DNA of 64,000 nt from Verrucomicrobiota bacterium (GCA_016199985.1 JACQFQ010000005.1:1-64000), one strand, 5' to 3'; positions 9,234 to 19,925 are shown, counted from the first letter of the stretch. The notes: generated by a model from the letters alone, not told the origin. Made by a program: numbers and translations.

Positions 9234-10628
9234 TCATCCCGCCAGTTCGCGCAAGATCGTTCCGCCGTCCACAGCGGCACGGGGACGTTGGAGGGAATCA
9301 TGGAATTCGGTGAGCGGGTCGATGCCGAGAAGGTGAAGGATCGTGGCGGCAAGATCGGGGGGGCGAACGGGCCGGTCTTGCACTTGCCCTCCTTCTCGAT
9401 CGCTCGCGCCAATGATCAGCCCTCCGGGAACTCCGCCGCCAGCCAGCGCCACGGAGAAGACGGAGCCCCAGTGATCGCGGCCTCCGTTTTCGTTGATGCG
9501 AGGCGATCGTCCAAACTCGCCCATCACAACAACCAGGGTTTCGTCCAACATCCCGCGCTCCCGCAAATCCTCGAGCAGCGCCGCGAACCCCGTGTCGAAC
9601 TGCGGGCAAAGATAGTCGCGACAGCGCTCGGCGTTCGCGGTGTGCGTGTCCCAAACCGGATTCCCCTTTGTGCTGTCGCCAGGCTCGCGAGGCCAGTTGA
9701 CCTGCGCCAGGCGAACGCCGCTCTCGATCAGCCGTCGCGCCAGGAGCAGGCTCTGCCCAAACTTGCCGCGGCCGTACTTGTCCCGCCTCGAGGCCGGCTC
9801 GCGCTCCATATCGAGCGCGCCGCGCAAACTCGATTCGCGGATCAGCTCGAAAGCCTCCCGCTGCATTCGATCCATGGACGCCATCTCCTGGCTCTTCAGA
9901 ACGCGGGTGAAATGACCGTCCAACTGCCGGAACAAGGCCTGGCGTTCGTTGAGCCGCAGCTCCGGGATGATGGGCTCCAGCCCTTCGATCTCGATTCTCT
10001 TTTGCTCCGGATCGCAGGTGAAAAAGTGCGGATGCCAACCCGCGCCCATGAACCCTCCGTTCTGGCCCGGCCAGGGGATGTTGGGATTGTTCCGGATCGG
10101 CTCGGGAAGAACAATCGAGGAAACTGGCGATCGTCGGCTGGGCTTCAGGGCGCCGACCGCGGCGGCAAGGCTGGGCCAATCCTCGGCGCTCGGCGGCTCG
10201 CTCTCGTTCTTCGACGGATGCGGATGCCCCGTCAGCATCCAGTAACCGCTCGTCGAATGGCTGTTGTTGTCGGTCGTCATCGAGCGGATGACGGACATCC
10301 GGTGCGCGAGGAGAGCGGTCCTGGGAAGAAGCTCACCGAACCGCACGCCGGGCACGGAGGTGGCGATCGATCCCAGCGGACCGCGAATCTCGATGGGAGC
10401 GTCGGGCTTGGGATCGAACGTTTCGTGCTGTGGCGGCCCGCCGGTAAGGAAAATCAGGAGGCAGGACTTGGCGCGTCCGAAGGACGATGCGGGAGCGAGA
10501 GGCGGGGAGGAAACGGGAAGCGCGACGGCCGACGCGGGACGCAGCAGCGACGCCACCGTGAGCCCCAGGCAACCCAGACCGCCGACGCGAAGCAGCTCGC
10601 GTCGGCTGAGCCCATGATCGGTCACCAC
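9234..10628 (-). CDS. DUF1501 family exported protein (orphan copy)
   Basis: DUF1501 proteins (PF07394) are exported, sulfatase/phosphatase-fold-like proteins of unknown reaction that are abundant in PVC bacteria. From the GTG at 10628 the product is 464 aa. It opens with a twin-arginine-type signal (LSRRELLRVGGLGCLGL). Family hallmarks are FLTGGPPQHETFDPKPDAP, NSHSTSGYWMLTGH, a KFGQSLLLARRLIESG helix, VWDTH, and the C-terminal VVVMGEFGRSP plus GGRDHWG. No ATG exists near the signal peptide, so a GTG start (10628 or 10625) is needed. A longer frame would run into pyrH on the opposite strand. It has no DUF1553 partner beside it, unlike the copy at 60.7 kb. Confidence 0.87.
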   Translation of the reverse strand: MVTDHGLSRRELLRVGGLGCLGLTVASLLRPASAVALPVSSPPLAPASSFGRAKSCLLIFLTGGPPQHETFDPKPDAPIEIRGPLGSIATSVPGVRFGELLPRTALLAHRMSVIRSMTTDNNSHSTSGYWMLTGHPHPSKNESEPPSAEDWPSLAAAVGALKPSRRSPVSSIVLPEPIRNNPNIPWPGQNGGFMGAGWHPHFFTCDPEQKRIEIEGLEPIIPELRLNERQALFRQLDGHFTRVLKSQEMASMDRMQREAFELIRESSLRGALDMEREPASRRDKYGRGKFGQSLLLARRLIESGVRLAQVNWPREPGDSTKGNPVWDTHTANAERCRDYLCPQFDTGFAALLEDLRERGMLDETLVVVMGEFGRSPRINENGGRDHWGSVFSVALAGGGVPGGLIIGASDREGGQVQDRPVRPPDLAATILHLLGIDPLTEFHDSLQRPRAAVDGGTILRELAG

Positions 10629-10739
10629 GTTCCGATGCCCCAGGGAGAACACGAACAGGACGCTACCCGACGCCCGCCCAAAGAAAAGACAAATGGCCCC
10701 GCCGGGCCGCTTCGCTCTGAGTCCCCGGCGCCGCCCGCC

Positions 10740-11547
<808 letters not shown>

Positions 11548-11564
11548 CCTGACCTGACCGATCC

Positions 11565-11918
11565 GTGATCAATGTCGGGATCGACTCGGGCGCGACGCTC
11601 CGCTACGGTCGGGTTGTGAGACTGATCGACCTGCAAATCATCGGAACGGAGCTGGCCGTTCGGTGGGACGACAAGACGGAGACCTTTGTTCCTCTCGAGA
11701 TCCTTCGGCGACGCTGTCCGTGCGCCGCATGCCAGGGTGAGACCGATGTCATGGGCCAGGTTCATCGCGGCCCCGACATCCCGCTCACCGAGGAGTCCTT
11801 TCGACTCGTCCGCGTATCGCCCGTCGGCGGCTACGGCCTGCAGCCCGTCTGGGGCGATGGACACTCAACCGGGATCTTCTCTTTCGACTACCTGCGTCGC
11901 ATCGACCCTCAATCCTGA
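11565..11918 (+). CDS. DUF971 (gamma-butyrobetaine hydroxylase N-terminal-like) protein
   Basis: This 117-aa protein matches the stand-alone DUF971 fold. Visible features are the opening beta-hairpin ([17 protein letters not shown]), [13 protein letters not shown] with closely spaced cysteines at about 51-56, and the C-terminal [21 protein letters not shown]. In eukaryotic gamma-butyrobetaine hydroxylase this domain binds zinc; bacterial stand-alone copies are often near Fe-S genes. The GTG at 11565 is used as start; a GTG at 11616 is an alternative that begins nearer the conserved region. The next gene, a ferredoxin, starts 13 bases after the stop, so the run is probably one operon. Confidence 0.85.
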   Translation: MINVGIDSGATLRYGRVVRLIDLQIIGTELAVRWDDKTETFVPLEILRRRCPCAACQGETDVMGQVHRGPDIPLTEESFRLVRVSPVGGYGLQPVWGDGHSTGIFSFDYLRRIDPQS

Positions 11919-11931
11919 ATCCTCGCAAGAC

Positions 11932-12330
11932 ATGGCGGACCCTCTCGAACAGGCGAAGCAAGACATGGGATTGGACAGGATCGAGCGCCACATCTTTCTC
12001 TGCGCGGGTCCCACGAAGCCCAAGTGCTGCGCGAGCGACGCGAGCCTCGCGGCCTGGGAATACCTGAAACGACGTCTCAAGGAGCTCGGGCTCGCGGCGC
12101 CCAACGGCGGCGTGTACCGCACGAAAGCGAATTGCCTCCAGGTTTGCGCGAGAGGCCCGATCGCGGTCGTCTACCCGGAAGGCGTGTGGTACCACTCGTG
12201 CCAGCCCGAGACGCTCGAGAGGATCATCCAGGAACACTTGATCGGAGGCCGCCCCGTGGCGGAGTGGGCCTTCGCCTCCCACCCGCTCCCCCAACCGACG
12301 TCAACATCCGGGAAACCGAATGCGCCATGA
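11932..12330 (+). CDS. Thioredoxin-like [2Fe-2S] ferredoxin
   Basis: The 132-aa product starts at the ATG at 11932. It contains [12 protein letters not shown] near residue 24 and [18 protein letters not shown] near 72. Four cysteines in a Cys-x8-Cys ... Cys-x3-Cys arrangement are typical of the thioredoxin-like ferredoxin family related to the NuoE fold. WYHSC and a short helix end the domain. Such proteins carry one [2Fe-2S] cluster and move electrons in the cytoplasm. Its stop overlaps the start of the following dioxygenase gene in an ATGA arrangement, implying translational coupling and possibly a functional link. Confidence 0.85.
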   Translation: MADPLEQAKQDMGLDRIERHIFLCAGPTKPKCCASDASLAAWEYLKRRLKELGLAAPNGGVYRTKANCLQVCARGPIAVVYPEGVWYHSCQPETLERIIQEHLIGGRPVAEWAFASHPLPQPTSTSGKPNAP

Positions 12331-12998
12331 TCCTTCCGGAGGACCGCGAGCATCTTCAGCGCGAGGGCTACCTGCTGATTCGCCGCGTTCTCAGCCCTTC
12401 GCGAGTGGCGTCTCTCCTCCACGAACTGCCGGAAGGCGCGGCCGGACTGCGCAAGGCCCTCCAGTGGCCGGCCGTTTCGGCCTTGTCGCTGGACCCGACC
12501 ATCCTGCGCTTGATTGAAGATCTCGCGGGCGAGCCGCTGACGCCCGTTCGCGGATTGCTCTTCAACAAGACGCCCAACGCCAACTGGGCCGTGGGCTGGC
12601 ATCAGGACCTGGCGCTTGCGTTGCGGGAGCGGAGGGATGTGGAGGGCTTCGGCCCCTGGTCGGTGAAGGCGGGCGTGCCGCATGCGCACGCCCCGGCCTG
12701 GCTGCTGGAGCGCATGATCACCCTCCGATTCCATCTCGACCGCTGCACGAATCAGGAGGGACCGTTGCGAGTGGTCCCGCGATCGCACCGGCAAGGCCGC
12801 ATGAGTTCCAGCGAGGCGGCGGAATGGGAGCGACAGCCGGGAGTCACGTGCCTCGCGGAACCGGGCGACGCATTGGCGATGCCGCCCCTTCTGCTGCACG
12901 CGTCTCACTCAGCCGCGGAGCCGACTCGGCGAAGAGTGCTGCACCTGGAATATGGTCCCGCCCCGCTCCCGGGCGGACTCGAATGGGCGAGGGCTTGA
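12327..12998 (+). CDS. Phytanoyl-CoA dioxygenase (PhyH) family Fe(II)/2-oxoglutarate oxygenase
   Basis: The 223-aa protein shows the metal-binding facial triad of this superfamily: H92-Q-D94 in GWHQDLAL and a distal His (H191 in LLLHASHSA). These are followed by an Arg cluster at about 201-203, suited to binding 2-oxoglutarate. The [13 protein letters not shown] strand-loop is characteristic of PhyH proteins. They hydroxylate small molecules using O2 and 2-oxoglutarate; the substrate cannot be told. Start and the upstream ferredoxin stop overlap by four bases. The gene ends 14 bases before the convergent DUF5069 gene, leaving no room for a separate terminator. Confidence 0.88.
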   Translation: MILPEDREHLQREGYLLIRRVLSPSRVASLLHELPEGAAGLRKALQWPAVSALSLDPTILRLIEDLAGEPLTPVRGLLFNKTPNANWAVGWHQDLALALRERRDVEGFGPWSVKAGVPHAHAPAWLLERMITLRFHLDRCTNQEGPLRVVPRSHRQGRMSSSEAAEWERQPGVTCLAEPGDALAMPPLLLHASHSAAEPTRRRVLHLEYGPAPLPGGLEWARA

Positions 12999-13012
12999 AG
13001 GTCGGAGGAGCC

Positions 13013-13483
13013 TCAGGGCTTTCCGCCAAAGCTGACAAAGTCGTCGAGGTCCAGGACATCGAACCAGCCCGAGATGTCCTCGCGACGGGGGCCGACGGAC
13101 TTGTGATACTTGTTGAAGAACACGCGCGACTCCAGGTCCGTCGGTCCGCGCTGCTCATGGTAGGCGCTCCACGCTGAGATCTGCCACGCGTGGGGTTTCG
13201 TGGTCGAATTGGCGGAAATCCACTGAAGGATCTCGCCGTCGCCCTTGTCGAGGCTCAACTGCTTGAGCAACCCGTCGGCGTCGATCCCGACGTACCTGAG
13301 GAAGTGCTGGTCGAGGGGGCAATTGTAGTTGTACTCGCCGTTCTTTCCTCGCAATGTCGCGCGGCCCTTGTCGAGCACACGGGCGAGTATGACGAACCCG
13401 CCGAGGCGGACTCGGGGGCTCCGCGGCGGACGGACGGTCAGGTCCACAAATCCATTGGAGTGTTTGGTCTTTGCTGCGCTCAT
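13013..13483 (-). CDS. DUF5069 domain protein
   Basis: This 156-aa cytoplasmic protein matches DUF5069, a small family frequent in Verrucomicrobiota. Recognisable pieces are the opening DLTVRPPRSPRVRLGGFVILARVLDKGRA, YNCPLDQHFLRYVGID and WISANST. No catalytic motif is evident and the function is unknown. The gene lies 15 bases after rho on the same strand, so it is probably cotranscribed with it. Length and start (ATG at 13483) fit the family. Confidence 0.85.
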   Translation of the reverse strand: MSAAKTKHSNGFVDLTVRPPRSPRVRLGGFVILARVLDKGRATLRGKNGEYNYNCPLDQHFLRYVGIDADGLLKQLSLDKGDGEILQWISANSTTKPHAWQISAWSAYHEQRGPTDLESRVFFNKYHKSVGPRREDISGWFDVLDLDDFVSFGGKP

Positions 13484-13498
13484 AGAGGAAAGGCCCGC

Positions 13499-15106
13499 TC
13501 AGCCCATGTTCATCCCCAGCAGAAACTCGATATTGCTGCGGGTCTTTTTGAGCTTGTTCAGCAGCAGCTCCATCGCCTCCACGGGAGGAACGCCGGTGAG
13601 CGCGCGACGCAGCACGACGACCTTGTTGTACTCGTCCGGATGATAGAGCAGCTCTTCCTTGCGTGTGCCGGAGAGCTCAATGTTGATCGACGGGAAGATG
13701 CGGCGATCGACGAGATGGCGGTCGAGGTGGACCTCCATGTTGCCGGTGCCCTTGAATTCCTCGAAGATGACCTCGTCCATGCGGGACCCCGTGTCGACGA
13801 GCGCGGTCGCGATGATGGACAGCGATCCGCCCTCCTCAATATTCCGCGCCGCGCCGAAGAAGCGCTTCGGCTTGTGGAGCGCGTTGGCGTCCACGCCGCC
13901 GGAGAGGATCTTGCCCGAGTGGGGCTGAACGGTGTTGTAGGCGCGGGCGAGACGCGTGATGGAGTCGAGGAGAATGACCACGTCGCGCTTGTGCTCCACC
14001 ATGCGCTTGGCTTTCTCGATCACCATCTCGGCCACCTGGACATGCCGCTCAGGGGGCTCGTCGAAGGTGCTGCTCACCACTTCCGCCGGCTTGCAGCTCC
14101 GCTCCATCTCGGTGACTTCCTCGGGCCGCTCGTCGATGAGGAGGATGAAAAGGTAGACCTCGGAATTGTTCTTCAGGATCGCGTTCGCGAGCTTCTGCAT
14201 CAGCACCGTCTTGCCGGTTCGGGGAGGCGCCACAATGAGGCCGCGGGTGCCCTTTCCGATGGGGCAAACCAGGTCAAGGACGCGCGTGGAAAGCTCGTCG
14301 CTCGCCGTCTCCAGCAAGAATCGCTTGTTCGGGAAAAGCGGGGTGAGGTTGTCGAAATGCGTCTTGTCCTTGGCCTTGTCCGGCTCCTCGCCATCGACGC
14401 CCTCCACCTTCAACAGCGCGAAGAATCGCTCCTTGTCCTTGGGCGGCCGGATCTGTCCGGCGATGACATTGCCGGTCTGGAGATCGAACCGGCGGATCTG
14501 CGAGGGCGAAACATAGATGTCCTCGGGACAAGGCAGATAGTTGAAGCTCTGGGAGCGGAGGAATCCGAACCCTTCGCCCAGCACCTCGAGGACGCCTTCC
14601 GAAAACAGGATCCCGTTTCGCTCCGCGTTTTTCTGCAGGATGTGGAAGATGACCTCATGCTTGCGCATGGTGCCGAAATTCTCGATGCCCATGCCGCGGG
14701 CCATCTGATTGAGGTCGACCATGCTCATCGCCTGTAGGCTGGCGATATTGAGCGCAACGCCTGGGGGTTGGGGCTCTCCCGTGGGCTTCTTCGCGGGCGC
14801 GGCGGAGGCCTCGACGGACGTCGGCTCCACCGCGTTCCGGGGCGGCTCGAGCTTCATGCCATTTGATGGCTTTGCCGACGCGGGCTCCTGTCCGGCGTGC
14901 GAGGTCGCGGAGAGGGGCGGTTGCGCGTCGTCAAAAGGCTGGGCGGCCTGCGATGCCTCCGCGCCTTCCTTGCCTCGCCGCGGCTGTTTGGGCTTCGAGA
15001 AACGAGGCGGACGCCCTTTTGGTAAGTTAGATGCGGGGATTGCGGGCTCAACGGGATTCGCTCCGCTGTCCGACGGCTGGTCCGGCTTCTTAGTGCCTCT
15101 GGCCAT
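13499..15106 (-). CDS. rho: Transcription termination factor Rho
   Basis: Rho is the hexameric RNA-dependent ATPase that ends transcription at unstructured C-rich RNA. The product is 535 aa from the ATG at 15106. About the first 120 residues are a Pro/Lys/Ala-rich disordered extension. The Rho N-terminal helical domain ([17 protein letters not shown]) and the cold-shock-like RNA-binding domain ([15 protein letters not shown]) follow. The ATPase core has Walker A APPRTGKT and the [13 protein letters not shown] segment. Extended N-termini are usual in GC-rich phyla. An ATG 15 bases further upstream (15121) is possible. Confidence 0.96.
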   Translation of the reverse strand: MARGTKKPDQPSDSGANPVEPAIPASNLPKGRPPRFSKPKQPRRGKEGAEASQAAQPFDDAQPPLSATSHAGQEPASAKPSNGMKLEPPRNAVEPTSVEASAAPAKKPTGEPQPPGVALNIASLQAMSMVDLNQMARGMGIENFGTMRKHEVIFHILQKNAERNGILFSEGVLEVLGEGFGFLRSQSFNYLPCPEDIYVSPSQIRRFDLQTGNVIAGQIRPPKDKERFFALLKVEGVDGEEPDKAKDKTHFDNLTPLFPNKRFLLETASDELSTRVLDLVCPIGKGTRGLIVAPPRTGKTVLMQKLANAILKNNSEVYLFILLIDERPEEVTEMERSCKPAEVVSSTFDEPPERHVQVAEMVIEKAKRMVEHKRDVVILLDSITRLARAYNTVQPHSGKILSGGVDANALHKPKRFFGAARNIEEGGSLSIIATALVDTGSRMDEVIFEEFKGTGNMEVHLDRHLVDRRIFPSINIELSGTRKEELLYHPDEYNKVVVLRRALTGVPPVEAMELLLNKLKKTRSNIEFLLGMNMG

Positions 15107-15273
15107 AGTATGCTTGATCAAGAGTGCAAGGATTTCGCAATGCTCGGGGATATTGACTGGCCACCCTACGGATCCCGAGATCGTTCTTCAGGTGGAATTC
15201 GCCTTTGCCGATCTTGCCCCGGGCTGGGGATGATCATCGGTGGCTGTAGCGAACTTGGAATCTTCCAAAACGC

Positions 15274-17442
15274 TTAGTAAGGCAAGGGAAATCTTGCGGT
15301 CAATTCGTGGACACGCTGCCTGACGATGTGGGCAGCGTCAAGGTTCTTAATGTCCATCAGCACTTCGCTGATCATGTCGGCGATGGCGGCCATCTCCGCT
15401 TCCCTCATGCCGCGGGTGGTGGCGGCAGGGGCGCCCAGGCGGATGCCGCTGGCTTGAAACGGGGACCGGGTCTCGAATGGAATCGTGTTCTTGTTCACCG
15501 TGATCCCCGCCTCATCGAGCGCGAGTTGGCAGTCCTTTCCGGTCAATCCCTTCGCGCCGACGTCGACGAGCATCAAATGGTTGTCAGTCCCGCCGCTCAC
15601 CAACCGGAATCCGTTGCGCTTCATTCCGTCGGCGAGGCTCCGGGCGTTGCGGACAATTTGCTGCTGATACGCCTTGAAGGAAGGCTGGAGCGCCTCATGG
15701 AAGCACACCGCCTTGGCCGCGATGACGTGCATCAGCGGGCCGCCCTGGATTCCAGGGAACACTTGCGAGTCGATTTCCTTCGCGTATTTCTCCCTGCAAA
15801 GAACCAGCCCGCCGCGAGGTCCGCGAAGCGTCTTGTGCGTCGTGGTGGTGACGAAATCCGCGTGGTCCATCGGGCTCGGATGCTCGCCCGTGGCCACAAG
15901 CCCGGCGATGTGCGCGATGTCCGCCAGCAGCATGGCCCCCACCTCGCGCGCGATCTCCCCCATGCGGGCGAAGTCGATGATCCTCGGATAGGCGCTGGCG
16001 CCCACCGTGATCATCTTCGGACGCTGCTCCCGGGCCATCCGGGCGAGCTGATCGTAGTCAATGCGCTCGTCCTCCTTGCGAACCCCATAGTGAACGATCT
16101 CGAAAAACTTGCCCGAGAAGTTCGCCTTGTTGCCGTGGGTGAGATGCCCGCCATGGCTGAGATCCATTGTCAGCAGCTTGTCCCCCGGCTTCAGGAAGGC
16201 GAAGTAGACCGCCATGTTGGCGCCGCTGCCGGAGTGTGGCTGCACGTTGGCGTGCTCGGCCTTGAACACCGCGCGGGCCCGCTCGATGGCAAGCCGCTCG
16301 ACCTCGTCCACGTGCTCGCATCCGCCATACCAGCGCTTGCCCGGGTAGCCCTCGGCGTACTTGTTCGTGAGGACCGAGCCCTGCGCCTCCATCACGGCGG
16401 GGCTCGTGAAATTCTCGCTCGCGATCAGCTCAATGTTCTGCTGCTGGCGGGTTCGCTCCAGATCGACGCAATCCGTGATCCGGGGATCGACGGCGCGCAG
16501 GCGCAGCTGCGGATGCGCCGCGGCCTCCAGCTTCAGAACGCGCCGCTCGTGGCGTCCTCCCTCGAACCGCGTCGTGAGGAACGCCTCCACGATCCCGCGC
16601 GCCTCATCGGCGCTGGTGCTTCGGCCCGCGAGGCAGAGCACATTGGCGTCGTTGTGCTCGCGCGCGAGCCTGGCCGTGGTCGAGTCGAACACGAGCGCGG
16701 CGCGGGCCCCAGGGACCTTGTTGGCGGCGATGCTCATGCCGACGCCGGTGGTGCAAAACAGAATGCCAAACTGGGCCTGGTGATCCACGACTCGCTGCGC
16801 GACCGCCCGGCCGTAATCGGGATAGTCCGTGGACTCCTTCGAGTGCGTGCCCAGGTCGTCGACCTTCATTCCGAGCGTCTTGAGCTGCGCCTTGACCGCC
16901 TCCTTCAGCTCCACCCCGCCGTGATCCGCGCCGAGCGCGATGACTCCCTTGGCGGTTTCGCTGGTCGACGCGCCCTGCGCGCCCAGAGTCTGGTCGAGGA
17001 AGTTCAACATAGAGGCAATTCCCTGTTCGATCTGGTCTCGGCAGCTTTCGTAGACCTCCAGCGGTCCGCCGATGGGATCGCTGATGTCCTTCTCGTACAC
17101 ATCCAGCGTGTCGTCGAACTCGCGCAGCAGGAAGGCTTTCTCCGCCGCGTGCGGGTAAAGGAGGGTGATGGCGTCCACATGGCTGTGGGTCATGCCGAAG
17201 ATATAATCGGCCTTCGCGACAAGATCGGGAGAAAGAGAGCGGCTGCGCTGGTGGGAGATGTCGATGCCGAGAGCGCGCATCGCGCGCACCGCGTTCTCGC
17301 TCGGAGGCACGCCGTCGACAGCCCCCACGCCAGCGGACAGAACGTCAAAGCCCTTCCGGCCTCGAACCACGTGCCGAAAAAGCCCTTCCGCCATTGGACT
17401 GCGGCAGATGTTACCGGTGCAGACGAACAGGATGCGTTTCAT
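15274..17442 (-). CDS. glyA: Three-domain fusion: LMW protein phosphatase - ribose-5-phosphate isomerase B - serine hydroxymethyltransferase
   Basis: One uninterrupted 722-codon frame holds three complete enzymes. Residues 1-152 are a low-molecular-weight phosphatase: P-loop CTGNICRS with C8 and R14, and the general-acid D122 in DISDPIGG. Residues 165-305 are RpiB, which interconverts ribose-5-P and ribulose-5-P: D173-H174, catalytic-type C230 in [14 protein letters not shown], and H263 in HNDANVL. Residues from about 312 to 722 are GlyA, which makes glycine and 5,10-methylene-THF from serine: IELIASENF, and PLP lysine K537 in TTTTHKT. Each domain is full length. In Bacillus subtilis the separate genes ywlE, ywlF, (ywlG) and glyA lie in this same order, so the fusion looks like a collapsed operon. 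The residue after GN is Ile as in tyrosine phosphatases, not the Thr of the arginine phosphatase YwlE. Confidence 0.95.
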   Translation of the reverse strand: MKRILFVCTGNICRSPMAEGLFRHVVRGRKGFDVLSAGVGAVDGVPPSENAVRAMRALGIDISHQRSRSLSPDLVAKADYIFGMTHSHVDAITLLYPHAAEKAFLLREFDDTLDVYEKDISDPIGGPLEVYESCRDQIEQGIASMLNFLDQTLGAQGASTSETAKGVIALGADHGGVELKEAVKAQLKTLGMKVDDLGTHSKESTDYPDYGRAVAQRVVDHQAQFGILFCTTGVGMSIAANKVPGARAALVFDSTTARLAREHNDANVLCLAGRSTSADEARGIVEAFLTTRFEGGRHERRVLKLEAAAHPQLRLRAVDPRITDCVDLERTRQQQNIELIASENFTSPAVMEAQGSVLTNKYAEGYPGKRWYGGCEHVDEVERLAIERARAVFKAEHANVQPHSGSGANMAVYFAFLKPGDKLLTMDLSHGGHLTHGNKANFSGKFFEIVHYGVRKEDERIDYDQLARMAREQRPKMITVGASAYPRIIDFARMGEIAREVGAMLLADIAHIAGLVATGEHPSPMDHADFVTTTTHKTLRGPRGGLVLCREKYAKEIDSQVFPGIQGGPLMHVIAAKAVCFHEALQPSFKAYQQQIVRNARSLADGMKRNGFRLVSGGTDNHLMLVDVGAKGLTGKDCQLALDEAGITVNKNTIPFETRSPFQASGIRLGAPAATTRGMREAEMAAIADMISEVLMDIKNLDAAHIVRQRVHELTARFPLPY

Positions 17443-17496
17443 GCCCTAGCAATGGATTGAAGTTGGGACGGAGTGGAGGGATCGTCAATCGGGAAA

Positions 17497-18579
17497 TCAT
17501 TCACGACCGGATCCTTTGAGCAAGGAGAGCGCTTTGAGCAGATCGAGCGCGCGGCTGAGCGACGCGTCAAACGGGGCGGACGCGGGACGGACGGACGCGG
17601 CTTCCGCGGCGGGCGACGGAAGCTCTGAATCCGCTCGACGGCCTTCAGCCTGCATCCGCACCAGATCGGCCTCGTTGAGACGGCGTCGCGCCGCGCGCGA
17701 AGACGCGGCGTTTGTGGCGCCGGCTGCGGCGGGCGACGGACGCGTCGCGGACTCCTGAGGCGCCGCTTTCAGAAACTGGGAAATCGCCAGGCGCTCCGCG
17801 CCCTTGTCGAGCTTCAGCTCAACGTCAGGCTTCATCCCTCGCCCGTCCAGGACCTGCCCATCGCCGGTCTTCGTCGGCTGCGTGGCGATCTCCAGGGTCC
17901 TCCCGTCCCGAAGAGTGAACGTCGTCATCCGCGACGCGCGCCCCGCCGTTGTTTCCCCCATCAGGACCGCGGCGTCGAGCCGCCGCAGGACCACCGCCAG
18001 CGCCTCGGCCGAGCCAGAGGTCTCTCCATTCGCCAGAACCACCCAGGGAATCTTTCCCAAAACAGCGTTCCCCTCCGACTCCTTCACGCCCTCGCCGTAA
18101 TCCAGAACCGGCCGCTTTTCGGAGAGCACCAGCGACGCCATCGCGGGGACGGACGCAAAGTCGTCTCCTCCCGAAAACCGTAGATCCAGGATTCCTCCCT
18201 CAACACGGTTGCTCGCGACCAGGGACGCAAGGCCGGCCTTCAGCGCCGCGGCGTTCCGATCCAGCCGCGCGATCCTCGCGTAGGCGAAGCGGCCCTCCGC
18301 CAGCCTGGTGGAAACCGTGGGTTCGACGTCCTTGGCCTCCACGGGACTTGAGTTCGAACTGGTGGACCAACGCACCCTTCCGGGGAACTGGGCGATCAGC
18401 TCCTCCACGCTGGTCTTCTTCAGGGCGGATTCGTCCGCGCCGGGGAGATGCTTTCTCAAGAGATCGCTGAGCTCTTGAGCGTCGGACGACGCGGCGGGGG
18501 CGCCCGTGGCGAGGATCGCCGCGCATCCAACCGCCCAGGCGATAACCAGTGTAAAGACGAATCGGGACTTGGGGTTCAT
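17497..18579 (-). CDS. S41 (C-terminal processing peptidase)-like exported protein, possibly catalytically altered
   Basis: From the ATG at 18579 the protein is 360 aa with an N-terminal signal or anchor helix (FVFTLVIAWAVGCAAILA). The middle contains the S41 core: GGILDLRFSGGDDFASV, VVLANGETSGSAEALAVVL with the probable nucleophilic Ser, and VLMGETTAGRASR. In canonical CTP/Tsp enzymes the residue in the last motif (GKG) is the catalytic Lys; here Arg occupies that place. The PDZ domain usually found upstream is missing or very short. The C-terminal 80 residues are Ala/Arg-rich and disordered. It could be a degenerate protease or a member with different chemistry. It lies between purD and the PTP-RpiB-GlyA fusion on the same strand. 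Confidence 0.7.
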   Translation of the reverse strand: MNPKSRFVFTLVIAWAVGCAAILATGAPAASSDAQELSDLLRKHLPGADESALKKTSVEELIAQFPGRVRWSTSSNSSPVEAKDVEPTVSTRLAEGRFAYARIARLDRNAAALKAGLASLVASNRVEGGILDLRFSGGDDFASVPAMASLVLSEKRPVLDYGEGVKESEGNAVLGKIPWVVLANGETSGSAEALAVVLRRLDAAVLMGETTAGRASRMTTFTLRDGRTLEIATQPTKTGDGQVLDGRGMKPDVELKLDKGAERLAISQFLKAAPQESATRPSPAAAGATNAASSRAARRRLNEADLVRMQAEGRRADSELPSPAAEAASVRPASAPFDASLSRALDLLKALSLLKGSGRE

Positions 18580-18635
18580 GATGATCTTGAAATAACGCTC
18601 GTTCGCCTCATGGCTTTTCGTCGGGCCGCCGCCGC

Positions 18636-19925
18636 TCACAATGCCTTCGCCGCGATGTCGCGACGACAATGCTTTCCTTCAAATCGGATCCGATCCGCCG
18701 CCGCGTAGGCAAGATCGCGCGCGGTTTGAAGATCCCTGCCCCACGCGGTGACCCCCAGGACGCGTCCGCCGTTTGTCACGACTCGCCCCTCCGACATCGC
18801 GGTCCCGGCGTGGAAAACTTTCACGTGCTCCATGGCGTCGCACTCAGGGAGCCCGTCGATGGGTTTGCCCTTCGCATAAGCGCCAGGGTAGCCGCCCGAC
18901 GCGAGCACGACGCACACGGAAGCCTGGGGGGACCACTTCAATTGGACTTGAGGCAAGGTTCCCCGCCGGCTCGCCTCGAGCACTTCCACCAGGTCGTTTT
19001 CCATGCGTGTGAGATACACCTGGGTCTCGGGATCTCCAAATCGCGCGTTGAACTCAAGCACCTTCGGGCCTTGTTCCGTCAGCATCACGCCTGGGTAGAG
19101 AATGCCGCGAAAGTCGATCCCCTCCTGCGCGCAGCCCTTCAGCCAAGGGGTGAGGATCGAAGCGCCGACCGACGCGAGCTCGGCGTCGCTGAGAAACGGC
19201 GCGGGAGAATACGTCCCCATGCCCCCGGTGTTGAGCCCCTGGTCGCCATCGAGGGCGCGCTTGTGATCCTGGGACGCGGGAAACCACTGGCCGGTGGCGC
19301 CGTCGCACAACGCATGGAGGGAAATCTCCATCCCCGTGAGCAGCTCCTGGATCACCACGCGCCTCCCGGCTGCGCCGAATGTCTGCCGCACGAGGATCTC
19401 GTCGATTGCCGCGTCGGACTCCGCGGGATCCGTCGCCAGCAGGACGCCCTTTCCCAAAGCAAGGCCATCGGCCTTCACCGCGCATCGGCCGCCCAGCGAC
19501 CGCGCGAATTCCTTCGCGGTCTCGGGGTTCTGGAACGTTCCCGCCCGCGCGGTGGGTATGCCATGTCGCTCCATGAAATCCTGGGAAAAGGCCTTCGACG
19601 ACTCGAACTGGGCCGCGCGCTGATTCGGACCCCAGATGGGAAGCCCGTGCTTCTGGAACAAATCGACGATGCCCAGAGCCAGCGGGTTGTCCGGCCCCAC
19701 CACGGTGAGATCGATCTTCTGGGAACGCGCGTAGTCGAGCAGCTGGCGAAGATCCTCGGCCGGGATGGGAACGCAGCCGACCGCGGCGCCGTTGGATCGA
19801 AGGCGCTCCTGCGCGATACCGGCATTCCCGGGGGCGCAGGCGAGCGAGGAGACATGAGGAGATCGGCCCAGCTTCCAGACCAAGGCATGCTCGCGGCCAC
19901 CGGAGCCGATCACCAGAATCTTCAT
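18636..19925 (-). CDS. purD: Phosphoribosylamine-glycine ligase
   Basis: PurD (GAR synthetase) catalyses the second step of purine synthesis, joining glycine to phosphoribosylamine with ATP. The 429-aa product begins MKILVIGSGGREHALVWKL at the ATG at 19925, the textbook PurD start. It contains the ATP-grasp signatures VKADGLALGKGV and LEFNARFGDPETQ, and ends with the C-terminal RVLGVTAWG segment. A longer frame continues upstream, but that part is antisense to the ABC operon and is not protein-like. The following gene on the strand is the S41-like protein, 56 bases on. The nearby GlyA fusion supplies glycine and one-carbon units to the same pathway. Confidence 0.97.
   Translation of the reverse strand: MKILVIGSGGREHALVWKLGRSPHVSSLACAPGNAGIAQERLRSNGAAVGCVPIPAEDLRQLLDYARSQKIDLTVVGPDNPLALGIVDLFQKHGLPIWGPNQRAAQFESSKAFSQDFMERHGIPTARAGTFQNPETAKEFARSLGGRCAVKADGLALGKGVLLATDPAESDAAIDEILVRQTFGAAGRRVVIQELLTGMEISLHALCDGATGQWFPASQDHKRALDGDQGLNTGGMGTYSPAPFLSDAELASVGASILTPWLKGCAQEGIDFRGILYPGVMLTEQGPKVLEFNARFGDPETQVYLTRMENDLVEVLEASRRGTLPQVQLKWSPQASVCVVLASGGYPGAYAKGKPIDGLPECDAMEHVKVFHAGTAMSEGRVVTNGGRVLGVTAWGRDLQTARDLAYAAADRIRFEGKHCRRDIAAKAL

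Noticed and set aside
15307..17460. 717-codon open frame on the plus strand opposite the PTP-RpiB-GlyA fusion
   Set aside because: It is a full-length antisense shadow of a highly conserved protein with no motif of its own.
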